Origin: Deltaproteobacteria bacterium
Lineage (GTDB): Bacteria; Myxococcota; UBA727; VGSZ01
DNA: 54,981 bases
Assembly: GCA_016874845.1 (NCBI GenBank)
Contig: VGSZ01000007.1
Location: forward strand, 1-54,981
Direction of reading: 5' to 3'
The notes under the pieces are model-generated. The model worked only from the letters and a program-made list of their open reading frames with translations. It did not search any database and was not told the DNA's origin. Positions 13,108 to 22,396 of this stretch are shown one piece after another; positions within the stretch are counted from its first letter, which is position 1, and each line of letters begins with the position of its first letter. Position numbers and translations under genes: made by a program.

Positions 13108-14004
13108 ATGAAGAGCATCGACACCGCCGTCGTCGTCGGCGCCGGCACCATGGGCCACGGCATCGCGCAGGTGCTGGCCATGGCCGGCATCGCCACCACC
13201 CTCGTCGACGTCGACGACGCCGTCGTGCAGCGCGGCCTCGCCCGCGTGAAGGAGAACCTCGACAAGGGCGTCGACAAGAAGAAGCTCGAGCCCGCCGCCC
13301 GCGACGCCGCCGGGGCGAGGCTGCGCGGCTCCACGGCGATGGCCGAGGCGCTGGCGACGGCCGACCTGCTCATCGAGGCGATCCCCGAGCGCATGGAGTG
13401 GAAGCGCAAGCTCTTCACCGACGCCGACGCCGTGATGCCGGCGGGGGCCCTGCTCGCGAGCAACACGTCGTCGTTGTCGATCACCGCGATCGCGAGGAGC
13501 ACGAAGCGGCCCGAGGACGTCGTCGGCCTGCACTTCTTCAACCCCGTGCACCTGATGAAGCTGCTCGAGATCGTAAAGGGGACGCTGACGTCGCCGGCGA
13601 CGCTGCAGCGGGCGCAGGACCTCGCGACGCGTCTGGGCAAGACCGCCATCGTCGTGAACGACGCGCCGGGGTTCGCCACGTCGCGCCTTGGCATCTGCCT
13701 GGGCAACGAGGCGATGCGCATGCTCGAAGAGGGCGTGGCGTCGGCGAGCGACATCGACCAGGCGATGAAGCTCGGCTACGGGCACCCGATGGGGCCGCTG
13801 GCGCTGTCGGACCTCGTGGGGCTCGACGTGCGGATGAACATCACCGAAGGGCTGTTCGCTGAGCTCGGCACCGATGGCTTCCGCGCGCCGCGCCTCCTGA
13901 AGCGGCTGGTCACCCTTGGCGACGTCGGCCAAAAGAGCGGCCGCGGCTTCTACGTCTGGGAGAACGGCGAGACCGTGGGCGAGAACCCCGCCACCCGTCG
14001 CTGA
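13108..14004 (+). CDS. 3-hydroxyacyl-CoA (3-hydroxybutyryl-CoA) dehydrogenase
   Basis: MKSIDTAVVVGAGTMGHGIAQVLAMAG...VGLHFFNPVHLMKLLEIVKG...GYGHPMGPLALSDLVGLD. Confidence 0.95.
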   Translation: MKSIDTAVVVGAGTMGHGIAQVLAMAGIATTLVDVDDAVVQRGLARVKENLDKGVDKKKLEPAARDAAGARLRGSTAMAEALATADLLIEAIPERMEWKRKLFTDADAVMPAGALLASNTSSLSITAIARSTKRPEDVVGLHFFNPVHLMKLLEIVKGTLTSPATLQRAQDLATRLGKTAIVVNDAPGFATSRLGICLGNEAMRMLEEGVASASDIDQAMKLGYGHPMGPLALSDLVGLDVRMNITEGLFAELGTDGFRAPRLLKRLVTLGDVGQKSGRGFYVWENGETVGENPATRR

Positions 14005-14083
14005 AGGGTCCAGCGCCGCCCCGCGCGCGGCAGTGGCCTTCCTTCGTTCGCCCGGCAGGGCGAACGCGGACTCTCGTCGGCGC

Positions 14084-15666
14084 GTGTCCTCCCCTGCTCC
14101 GTCGTCCTCGCCGTCGTCATCGTCACCGTCACCGTCGTCGGCCTGGGCGTCGCTGCCATCGCCGTGGGCGGTGCTCGGGACGAGCGTGGGTGTCGAGCTC
14201 GGCGTCGCGGGCGTCTTTTCGGCGCACGGCGCGCTGACCCATGGCGAGCGCCGAGCCGACCGCGTGCCGTACACGCTGGGCGGGTTCCTGGTGTTCACGA
14301 CGCTGGCGACGCCGCTGTTCGCGCGGATCATGCTGCGGCTCGCGCGCCTGCGCCGGGTGCTGCGGGCCGGCACGCCGGCGGGGTCGCTGCCGACGGACGA
14401 CATCGTCGCGGTGCTGCGCCTGCCGGTGCACGTCTTCGCCATCGTGCTCGGCCAGTTCGCGCTGTGCCTGCTCGCAACGCCGCTGGTGCAAGCGCGGTGG
14501 CTGCCCAATCTCCTGGCCGCGAGGGCGCAGCTGTACGTCGGCAGCGTCGCCTTCGGCCTGATCACGGCGACGACCCAGTTCTACGCGCTGACCAATCTGG
14601 TGCGCACGCGCATCGCGCCGGTGCTGCTGGTGGACGGGACGCTGGCCCACCTCGGACCACGGTGGCTCGTCCTCGTCGCCCACCACATGATCCTGCTCGC
14701 CACCACGCTGGGCGTCGCCTGGCCGGCGCTGCTGTACCTGCTGGTCGTCGACGCCGACCGGCCGTCGCTGCTGGAGACCGGGCTGATGATCGTCGTCGGG
14801 CTGTCGCTGTTCTTCTTCCAGGTGGTGAGCGCGCTGCGCACCGTCAGCTTTGGCGTTGGCCATCTGGTCGAGCGCACGCAGGTGGTCAAGAGCGGCGACC
14901 TGACCACGCGCGCCGAGGTGCGCGGGCTCGACACGCTGGGCGAGCTGGCCTCGGGCTTCAACGCGATGGTCCACGGGCTCGTGCAGCGCGAGCATCTGAA
15001 GGAGACCTTCGGGCGCTACGTGACCCAGCAGGTCGCCGACGAGCTCCTCGCCGGCCGCGTGACGCTGGGCGACGAGCTGCGCACCGCGACCATGCTGTTC
15101 TCCGACATCCGCGACTTCACGAAGATGAGCGAGCAGCGCTCACCCGTGGACGTCGTCGCCTTCCTGAACGAGTATCTGGGCGCCATGGTCGACTGCGTGC
15201 TCGAGCACCACGGCGTGCTCGACAAGTTCATCGGCGACGCGGTGATGGCGGTGTTCAGGGCGCCCAGAGCGACGCCGAGAACGCCGTGGCCTGCGCGCTC
15301 GCCATGGGCCGCCGGCTGGACGAGCTCAACGCGCGCCGGGCGACCCGCGGGCAGCCGGCGATCCGCATCGGCATCGGCCTGCACACCGGCGACCTTGTCG
15401 CCGGCAACATCGGCTCGCCGCGGCGCATGGAGTACACGGTGATCGGCGACACCGTGAACACCTGCTCGCGCCTCGAGCAACTCACGAAGGACCACGGCCG
15501 ACGCACGCTGCCGTCATCATCGTCGGCCGATCTCGTCGCCGCGCGCTTCCCTGTCGTGACGATGGGCGTCGTCCCCATCCGCGGACGCAAGGACGCGCTG
15601 GCGATCTACGGCCTCGCCGCCGAAGACAGCCCCGCGTCGGCCACGCCGGCGTCACCGGCCGCCTGA
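14084..15666 (+). CDS. Membrane adenylate/guanylate cyclase with HAMP, frameshifted near 15263
   Basis: [16 protein letters not shown]...[15 protein letters not shown]...[12 protein letters not shown] continues in another frame as [18 protein letters not shown]...[37 protein letters not shown]; start codon uncertain (GTG 14084 proposed). Confidence 0.85.
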
Positions 15667-15690
15667 CCAAAACCTGCTACGTTGGTCGGC

Positions 15691-16575
15691 GTGTCGTCGA
15701 CATTCTCCCTGCTTGAGCCCGTCCACGCCGGCCCCGTGGCTGCGGACCAGGGTGCCGGCGGCCACGGCGACGCCGGGCTGGGCCCGCTCGACGCGCTCGA
15801 CGGCGGGCCGGTGGTCGTCAGCGTGCCCCACGCCGGCCTCGACGTCCCCGAGGACGACGCCGTGGCGCTGGCCTTGTCGGGCCGCGCGCTGCTGAAGGAC
15901 GCCGACCTGCACGTCGACAAGCTCGCCGCCGACATCCCCGCCCTCGGCGTCCCCGTCGTGGTCGGAAACGTCAGCCGCTACGTGCTCGACCTGAACCGCG
16001 CTCCCGACGACGTCGACCTCGACGTCTGCCCCGGCTTCGACTGTCCGGCCCGGCCCTCGGCGCGGGGCCTGTGCTGGCGCACGACCACCGACGGCGCCGC
16101 CGTGCTGCGCCGACCGCTGTCTGTCGACGAGCTGCGCTCGCGCGTGCGGCGCATCCACGTGCCCTACCACAACGCCATCGCCGCCTTGCTGGCCGAGCGG
16201 CGCGCGCGCCACGGCTTCGCAATCCTCATCGACCTGCACTCGATGCCGTCGCGCTTCGAGGCGGCGTCGCGGCGCGTCGACGTCGTGCCCGGCACCCTCG
16301 ACGATCGCTCGTGCTCGCCGGCGCTCCTGCGAGCCGTCGTCGACCACTTCGTTGCTGCCGACTTCTCGGTGCGCCCCAACGACCCGTACAAGGGTCAGTA
16401 CACGACGGCGCGGCACGGCCAGCCGGCGCAGGGGCTGCATGCGCTGCAGCTCGAGCTGAACCGCGACCTGTACATGGACGAGCGCACGTTCGGGCTGCTC
16501 GAGCCCCGGGCCACCCGCCTGCGCGGCGTGCTGGCCGGGCTGGTGGCGCGGCTGCAGCGGCTCACGCTGGCTTGA
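15691..16575 (+). CDS. N-formylglutamate amidohydrolase family protein
   Basis: VVVSVPHAGLDVP...HVDKLAADIPALGVPVVVGNVSRYVLDLNR...HVPYHNAIAALLAERRARHGFAILIDLHSMPS. Confidence 0.9.
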   Translation: MSSTFSLLEPVHAGPVAADQGAGGHGDAGLGPLDALDGGPVVVSVPHAGLDVPEDDAVALALSGRALLKDADLHVDKLAADIPALGVPVVVGNVSRYVLDLNRAPDDVDLDVCPGFDCPARPSARGLCWRTTTDGAAVLRRPLSVDELRSRVRRIHVPYHNAIAALLAERRARHGFAILIDLHSMPSRFEAASRRVDVVPGTLDDRSCSPALLRAVVDHFVAADFSVRPNDPYKGQYTTARHGQPAQGLHALQLELNRDLYMDERTFGLLEPRATRLRGVLAGLVARLQRLTLA

Positions 16576-16585
16576 GCCTCTGGCA

Positions 16586-16711
16586 GGCTGCTGAAAAATG
16601 CCCTCGGCTGGCTTCTTCAGCAGCCGGCGAGAGATTCGCTCTCGTCCTCCACGAGGGCGAGAAACACCGAGCAGGGTGCTGAAGAACGCAAAGCGTTCTT
16701 CAGCACCCTGC
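16586..16711. repeat. REP-like hairpin pair sharing a gctgaa...ttcagc core; the second has a 19-bp perfect stem
   Basis: ggctgctgaa(16586-16595)/ttcagcagcc(16616-16625); gcagggtgctgaagaacgc(16671-16689)-aaa-gcgttcttcagcaccctgc(16693-16711). Confidence 0.85.
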
Positions 16712-16913
16712 CAGGCGAGCGGGCGGCGACGATGACGGGCGGCGGCGGCCGGGCGCTGCCGGGTCTGCGACCGCTTGCCGCACGGCCGGGTCGGGCGACG
16801 TCGACGGCAGCGACGACGGCGGGTTTACGCCCCGGGGGGGATCGGCTAGCGCCACCGGTGTCTATGGTGGTCGGTCGTCCTTGCCGGGCGGCACTTTTCG
16901 ACGGAGCACGGCG

Positions 16914-17798
16914 ATGGCTTCCCTTCGCGACATCCGCAAGCGCATCAAGAGCGTCAAGAACACGCAGAAGATCACGAAGGCCATGAAGATGGTCTCGGCG
17001 GCGAAGCTGCGGCGGGCGACGGAACGCGTGATGGCCGCCCGGCCGTTCGCCGACAAGATCGCCGATACGGCGGCGGCGTTGGCGCGGCGGGCCGAGCTGC
17101 TCGGCGAGGCGCCGCACCCGCTGCTCGCGCACCGGCCCGAGAGCGAGCAGGGCGGCACCCTCGAGATCCTCGCGATCACGTCGGACCGCGGGCTGTGCGG
17201 CGCGTTCAACTCCAACGTGATCCGTCGCTCGCTGCGCACCCGCTTTGACGCCAAAGACGTGCACAAGCAGGTGCGCGTGTCGACGGTGGGCCGCAAGGCC
17301 GCGGAGGCGATGAAGCGCGAGGCGGTGCCGTCGCGCAAGACCTACGAGGGCGTGTGGGACGGCCTGAGTTACCACAAGGCCCAGGCCATCGCGTTCGAGC
17401 TGTCCGAGCTGTTCATCGCCGGCGAGATCGACGCCGTCACCATCGTCTACAACGAGTTCGTCAACGCCGGCACGCAGCGCGTCGTCGTCGACCAGATCCT
17501 GCCCATCGTGGCGGCGAAGTCCGACGAGCAGGACACCGTCGACTTCAAGTACGAGCCTGACCGCGCCGTGCTGCTCGACGCGCTGTTGCCGCGCCAGCTG
17601 GCGACGCGCATCTACCGGGCACTGCTCGAGAGCGCCGCCGCCGAGCACGCGGCGCGGATGCAGGCGATGGAGAACGCCTCAAAGAACGCCAAGGAGATGG
17701 TGGGGTCGCTGACGCTCTACTACAACCGCGCGCGTCAGGCGGCGATCACGAAGGAGCTGATGGAGATCATCGGCGGCGCCGAGGCCCTGAAGGGTTGA
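16914..17798 (+). CDS. atpG: F0F1 ATP synthase gamma subunit
   Basis: MASLRDIRKRIKSVKNTQKITKAMKMVSAAKLRRATERV...TSDRGLCGAFNSNVIRR...MENASKNAKEMVGSLTLYYNRARQAAITKELMEIIGGAEAL. Confidence 0.98.
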   Translation: MASLRDIRKRIKSVKNTQKITKAMKMVSAAKLRRATERVMAARPFADKIADTAAALARRAELLGEAPHPLLAHRPESEQGGTLEILAITSDRGLCGAFNSNVIRRSLRTRFDAKDVHKQVRVSTVGRKAAEAMKREAVPSRKTYEGVWDGLSYHKAQAIAFELSELFIAGEIDAVTIVYNEFVNAGTQRVVVDQILPIVAAKSDEQDTVDFKYEPDRAVLLDALLPRQLATRIYRALLESAAAEHAARMQAMENASKNAKEMVGSLTLYYNRARQAAITKELMEIIGGAEALKG

Positions 17799-17842
17799 CC
17801 CTCGACGACGACGGGCCGTCCACCGCGCACGGTCGACGAGCC

Positions 17843-17884
17843 CCGACACGAAGAGCTGCCCGCGCGGGCAGCTCTTCGTGTCGG
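17843..17884. terminator. Perfect 21+21 bp palindrome (terminator-type cruciform) between convergent atpG and nuoA
   Basis: ccgacacgaagagctgcccgcgcgggcagctcttcgtgtcgg. Confidence 0.75.
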
Positions 17885-17957
17885 TCGTCCGGCCGGTGTG
17901 GTCCTGCGCGTCGTCAGGGGCGCGGTCGTCGAGGACGACCGCGCGTCGGCGCGACGG

Positions 17958-18311
17958 CTATTGCCACTTCAGCGCGCCGCGGCCGCGGGCGTAGATGTAG
18001 CCGACGCCGAGGACGGCGAAGAAGCTGCCCATGCACAGCAGGCCTTGGAACTTGAGCTCGCGGATCTGAACAGCCCACGGATAGAAGAACAGGCCCTCGA
18101 CGTCGAAGACAAGGAACAGCATGGCCACCAGCGCGAAGCGGATGGGCCAGCGCGCCTCGGTGGGCTGCGGCTCGGAGACGCCGCACTCGTAGGACTTCTG
18201 CTTCACCGGCGACGGGCGGCGCGGCGACAGTTGGCCGGCGATCACGACGAGCAGCAGGACGAGGCCGGCGGCGACGGCGGCGTAGAAGGCGAGCATCCCG
18301 GTCGGATTCAT
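17958..18311 (-). CDS. nuoA: NADH-quinone oxidoreductase subunit A
   Basis: KQKSYECGVSEPQPTEARWPIRFALVAMLFLVFDVEGLFFYPWAV. Confidence 0.96.
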   Translation of the reverse strand: MNPTGMLAFYAAVAAGLVLLLVVIAGQLSPRRPSPVKQKSYECGVSEPQPTEARWPIRFALVAMLFLVFDVEGLFFYPWAVQIRELKFQGLLCMGSFFAVLGVGYIYARGRGALKWQ

Positions 18312-18416
18312 GGGGCGGTGGTTAGTGAACGAACCAGCCGCTGTCCAGCCGTGGTCGGACGACACCGTCCCGTGCGCGGTACGGCCATCGCCGTCGACGC
18401 CGGTCGTACCGCGTCC

Positions 18417-19106
18417 TCAACCGGCCGGCGCGGCTGGTCGACGGCGGGCGGGGGGCGGCAGCTCCAGGGCGCGCCACAGAGACCAGACGGCGACGGTGCG
18501 AAACGGTCGCCAGCGCTCGCCCCGGGCCAGCACCTGCTGCGGCGTCGGCAGCGCCTTCGTGCGAAAGACCCGCTGAAATCCCTTCTGTACACCATAGTCC
18601 GTGGCCGGCAGCACGTCGGGGCGGCCAAGTCGGAACATCAAGAACATCTGAACCGTCCACGGGCCGATGCCCCGCACCACCGTCAGCCGGTCGATGACCT
18701 CGTCGTCGGCGAGGCGCCGGCATTCGTCGACGGTCGGCAGCGCTCCGCGTTCATGCTGGTCGGCGAGCTCGAGCAGGGCGCGAGCCTTGCTTGTCGACAA
18801 GCCGGCACCGCGCAGCCGGCTCTCTTGCAGGGCGATCACCTCGGCGGGGGTCGGGAATCCAGTGATGCCAAGGGCGGCGACGCGGGCGTGGATCGTGGCC
18901 GCCGCTTTGGCGGTCAATTGCTGATAGACAATGGCCTCGGCCAGCGCCGCGAACAAAGAGACGGGCGGTCGGACAACCAGGGAATACTTGCCAACGCGAG
19001 CGATGTGTCGTCCGAGCGTCGGGTCGGCGCGGGTCAGGGTCCGTCGCGCGTGAGCGGGCAAGCGGGGCGCGGGACCCGCGACAGGGGCCTTCGTGGACGC
19101 CGTCAT
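18417..19106 (-). CDS. DNA-3-methyladenine glycosylase II (AlkA-like, HhH-GPD)
   Basis: EAIVYQQLTAKAAATIHARV...GLSTSKARALLELADQH...LTVVRGIGPWTVQMFLMFRLGRPDVLPATDYGVQKGF. Confidence 0.95.
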   Translation of the reverse strand: MTASTKAPVAGPAPRLPAHARRTLTRADPTLGRHIARVGKYSLVVRPPVSLFAALAEAIVYQQLTAKAAATIHARVAALGITGFPTPAEVIALQESRLRGAGLSTSKARALLELADQHERGALPTVDECRRLADDEVIDRLTVVRGIGPWTVQMFLMFRLGRPDVLPATDYGVQKGFQRVFRTKALPTPQQVLARGERWRPFRTVAVWSLWRALELPPPARRRPAAPAG

Positions 19107-19279
19107 GGCCCGAGGATCACCGCGAGGAGCCCGCGGGGCAAGGACGCTCCGGTCGGGCGCGTCGGGCGCGTCAGGTCCACGCTCACCGAAAAGGTGCAGG
19201 AATCCCGATTGGAGACCTCGAATCGGCAAAATCAGGACCGCGCTGGTGAAATCCTGCCGGGAACTGCTATACGAATCCC

Positions 19280-19966
19280 ATGAACAACACTCTTCAGGCT
19301 GAATTGCAGAAGCGAATCGAGGCTTTCGCCTCGGACATCACCTCCGTCCTGCAGCGCGCCGTCGCCGACGCCGTCGCTGGTGCGCTAACGGGCGCGCCGG
19401 CGGCGAAGGCGACCTCGACGGCGGCGAGATCGACGAAGACGAAGGCGAAGCCGGCGAAGGCCGAGGCCGGGCGGGCGCATCGCTCGTCGATCTCGGCGGG
19501 CGAGCTGTACGCGATGCTCCTGACCAACGGCAATCGCAACATCGAGAAGATCGCGCAGGGGCTCGGCGTGAAGACCGCGACCATCGCGCCGCTGCTGCGA
19601 ACCCTCGTCGAGCAGGGCAGCGTGCGGCGCACCGGCCAGGCGCGCGGCACGAAGTACACATCGGTGCCCGGCAAGGCGCCGTCGGCCAAGGCGAGCGCTG
19701 CTGCCGTGTCGGCCACGCCGACGAAGCCCGCCGCGAAGACGGCGACGAAGCCCGCCGCGAAGACGGCGACGAAGCCCGCCACGAAGACGGCGACGAAGCC
19801 CGCCGCGAAGAAGGCGACGAAGCCCGCCGCGAAGAAGGCGACGAAGCCCGCCGCGAAGAAGGCGACGAAGCCGGCGACGCCGGCCGAAAAGGCGGTCGAG
19901 AAGCCCGCCGAGAGGCCGGTCGAAAAGGCGGTCGAGAAGCCGTTGGAGCCGACGCCGACGGCCTGA
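19280..19966 (+). CDS. Histone H1-like nucleoid protein: small helix-turn-helix-like core plus Lys/Ala/Pro-rich tail
   Basis: ELYAMLLTNGNRNIEKIAQGLGVKTATIAPLLRTLVEQGSVRRTGQARGTKYTSV followed by (KPAAKKAT)n. Confidence 0.85.
   Translation: MNNTLQAELQKRIEAFASDITSVLQRAVADAVAGALTGAPAAKATSTAARSTKTKAKPAKAEAGRAHRSSISAGELYAMLLTNGNRNIEKIAQGLGVKTATIAPLLRTLVEQGSVRRTGQARGTKYTSVPGKAPSAKASAAAVSATPTKPAAKTATKPAAKTATKPATKTATKPAAKKATKPAAKKATKPAAKKATKPATPAEKAVEKPAERPVEKAVEKPLEPTPTA
19721..19869. repeat. 24-bp in-frame tandem repeat, about 6 copies, encoding KPAAK(K/T)AT
   Basis: acgaagcccgccgcgaaga(a/c)ggcg repeats. Confidence 0.95.
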
Positions 19967-20107
19967 CGGCCTGGTGCTCGCCGGCCCCGACGTCCTGATG
20001 GGCCAACGGCGGTTCGGCGAGCCCGTCGACGGCGCCGAAGACGCCGATTTCCTGCCGCTCAGAGGCCTTGCAAGCACCTGTCAGGGGCCTCTGTGGGGCC
20101 TCTCGCT

Positions 20108-20312
20108 CTCACCCGCGGCTTCGCCGCTGCTCTCTCCCTGCGCCGGGAGAGGGCTCTCCCTCGCGCAGCATGGCGACAGGAAGCGGCGCTGCTGAACACG
20201 AACGTCAACAGCCGTTCCCCCAGAACTCCCAGGGCTGGAGAAGGGGTCAGGGAATGCCAGCGGATGAGGGTCCGGTCCGGCGCAAGCGCTGAACCCGACG
20301 ATGCTCGTCGAG
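20108..20312. repeat. Dispersed intergenic structured element, copy 1
   Basis: Shares ctcacccgcggcttcgccgctgc, atggcgacaggaag and ggatgagggtccggtccggcgcaagcgc with 32282-32453. Confidence 0.85.
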
Positions 20313-20327
20313 CCTTTCAGGGACCCT

Positions 20328-20780
20328 TCAGAGATCGATGACTGCAGAGTCGGCGTCCGCGGGCGGGGCGGCGCCGACGGCGCGGTCGAGGCAGCCATCA
20401 CGGGCACGCACGCCGAAGCCGTGACGCCAGCTGTCGTCGCCGGCCCGGACCTCGACAAGGAAGTAGGGCTCGGCGCCGACCCACGCCGGCTCGACGCGCT
20501 CGACGAGCAGGTCCCCGCGGCGCAGGGCCGGGCGCAGCAGCTCACGGGCGCGGGCCAGGCCGTCATCGCTGGTGTCGCAGAAGCGCGCGAGGACCGCCGC
20601 TTCGTCGCCGCGCGCGAGGGCGGCGAGGGCCGCCGCGAAGACGGCGCGGGCAGCGACGTCGGAGGACACGGCAAGATCGCGGGCATCGCCAACGCTGCGC
20701 GTGCACGCCCCGCCGGCTGCCACCACGACGAAGGCCAGCGCGACGGCCAGAGCGACGACGCGGACGCGAGCAGGGGTCAT
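20328..20780 (-). CDS. Small putative lipoprotein
   Basis: MTPARVRVVALAVALAFVVVAAGGACTRS signal with lipobox; ATGA overlap with the upstream gene. Confidence 0.75.
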   Translation of the reverse strand: MTPARVRVVALAVALAFVVVAAGGACTRSVGDARDLAVSSDVAARAVFAAALAALARGDEAAVLARFCDTSDDGLARARELLRPALRRGDLLVERVEPAWVGAEPYFLVEVRAGDDSWRHGFGVRARDGCLDRAVGAAPPADADSAVIDL

Positions 20781-21640
20781 CCGTCATTCCGCGGCAGCGG
20801 CGAGCGGCGCGGCAGACGGTCGTCGTCCTGGGCGTCGAGCACGTCGGCGCAGGTGGCGTCGTCGGCCAGCCGGGCGTCGACGGACCACGATTGCCGCGGG
20901 TCGGGGTGGGGAGTCCGCTCGGATTCGGTCTTCAGCAGGTCGCTGGTGGCGTCGAGGACGACGCCTTCTTTCTTCACGCGGCTGAGGCCGAGGGACTGGT
21001 CTTCGCTGCGCACGACGCCGGCCTGATCGACGGTCTTGCGCTGGGCGACGTAGATCTGGCCGACGGCGAGCCCAGTGGCCTCGATGGTGGTGCCCGGGTT
21101 CCTGTCGTCGTCCATGTCGTAATAGACGACGCTGGTCTTGTCGGTGGGCAGCGGCTCGTCGTCGGGCAGATCGCGCACCGCCCAATATTCGCGGTAGGTC
21201 TCGCGAGTGAAGCTGCCGCTCTCGTGGTCGACGCGCAGCACGGCGTTGGCCGGCGGAATCGCCACGAGCGTCACCTCGGGGACGATGGTGAGCAGCCCCG
21301 CCGTCTCGAAGTTCTCGACGCCGCAGACGGTGATGTGCTCGTCGTAGACCGCCGGATCGTCGTCGTTGCCGCGCCACGTGCGCACCACCAGCGACGCGGT
21401 GATGCCGCCGGTGTCGATCTTTCCGAACACCGGCACCTCGGCCTGGTCGACGGCGGTGGATTGCAGACCGAAGACGCCCGCCAGACTGCCCGGCTCGACG
21501 GCGACTCCGTCGAGGCCGAGGGCGTCGTCTTCATAGGGCTCGGCGCAGCCCGCGCCGAATCCCGGGACGGCGAGCAGCCCTGCGCCGAGGCCAGCGACGA
21601 CGACGCGAACGAAGGGCCTCGGGCGATTCGTGCCGCTCAT
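20777..21640 (-). CDS. Putative lipoprotein
   Basis: MSGTNRPRPFVRVVVAGLGAGLLAVPGFGAGCAEPYEDD; ATGA overlaps with both neighbours. Confidence 0.8.
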   Translation of the reverse strand: MSGTNRPRPFVRVVVAGLGAGLLAVPGFGAGCAEPYEDDALGLDGVAVEPGSLAGVFGLQSTAVDQAEVPVFGKIDTGGITASLVVRTWRGNDDDPAVYDEHITVCGVENFETAGLLTIVPEVTLVAIPPANAVLRVDHESGSFTRETYREYWAVRDLPDDEPLPTDKTSVVYYDMDDDRNPGTTIEATGLAVGQIYVAQRKTVDQAGVVRSEDQSLGLSRVKKEGVVLDATSDLLKTESERTPHPDPRQSWSVDARLADDATCADVLDAQDDDRLPRRSPLPRNDG

Positions 21641-22305
21641 GCGGTCGCCTCGTGATCGCAGGGGAACGCCGGGCGGTCGCGCGTCTCGGACGACAACAGC
21701 AGGCCGGCGGCGAGGTCGACGAGGTGGTCGCCGACGACGCGCTCGGCGTCGGCGGCGGTGGCGGCGCCGGTGATCACGCGCAGCTCGTCCTCGCCGCAGA
21801 TGGCGTAGCGCGCCACTAGCTGCACCAGCGTCTGCATCGCCAGCCGGGCCCGCAACGGCGGCACGCCCAGCAGCGGGGCCAGGACCTGCTCGGCGTCGGC
21901 GAGCCCCGGACGCAGCAGGGACTCGATGCGCTCCTGCGGCAGGCCGCCGTGGTCGAGCACCATCCGCAGGATGATCCGGTGCGCCACCCGGTGCGCACAC
22001 GCGAATGCCCACGCCCGACGCACCATCCGCGACAGCAATTCGGCCCGGCTCACCCCCGGGGCCGACGACGACAACAGCTCGACCCGCAGCGCCGCCAGCT
22101 CGTCGTCCATCGCCTGCACGCACGCGGCGTACAGGCCGTCCTTGCTGCCGAAGTAGTGCAGCACCGTCGCCAACGACACCCTCGCCCGCGCCGCCACGTC
22201 GCGCACCGTCGTGCCCTCGATGCCCCGCTCGGACACCAGCCCCACCGCCGCCGCCAGGATGCGGGCGCGGGTCGCGTCGGCGTCGGCAGCGACGGGGCGG
22301 GCCAT
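21637..22305 (-). CDS. TetR/AcrR family transcriptional regulator
   Basis: TRARILAAAVGLVSERGIEGTTVRDVAARARVSLATVLHYFGSKDGLYAA. Confidence 0.95.
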   Translation of the reverse strand: MARPVAADADATRARILAAAVGLVSERGIEGTTVRDVAARARVSLATVLHYFGSKDGLYAACVQAMDDELAALRVELLSSSAPGVSRAELLSRMVRRAWAFACAHRVAHRIILRMVLDHGGLPQERIESLLRPGLADAEQVLAPLLGVPPLRARLAMQTLVQLVARYAICGEDELRVITGAATAADAERVVGDHLVDLAAGLLLSSETRDRPAFPCDHEATA

Positions 22306-22396
22306 GCAGCGATGATGAATCAAGCAACTGTTCAATTCAAGCGAGGCGGCGCGAGGGCGGTGGCGAAGGCGCACGCGGCGGGGCAGAAGGGGCGGC

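Noticed and set aside
12964-14565. N-terminal extension of the histidine kinase ORF up to 14565
   Set aside because: Extension is antisense to the hydroxyacyl-CoA dehydrogenase and cyclase genes; proper kinase start is ATG at 12963.
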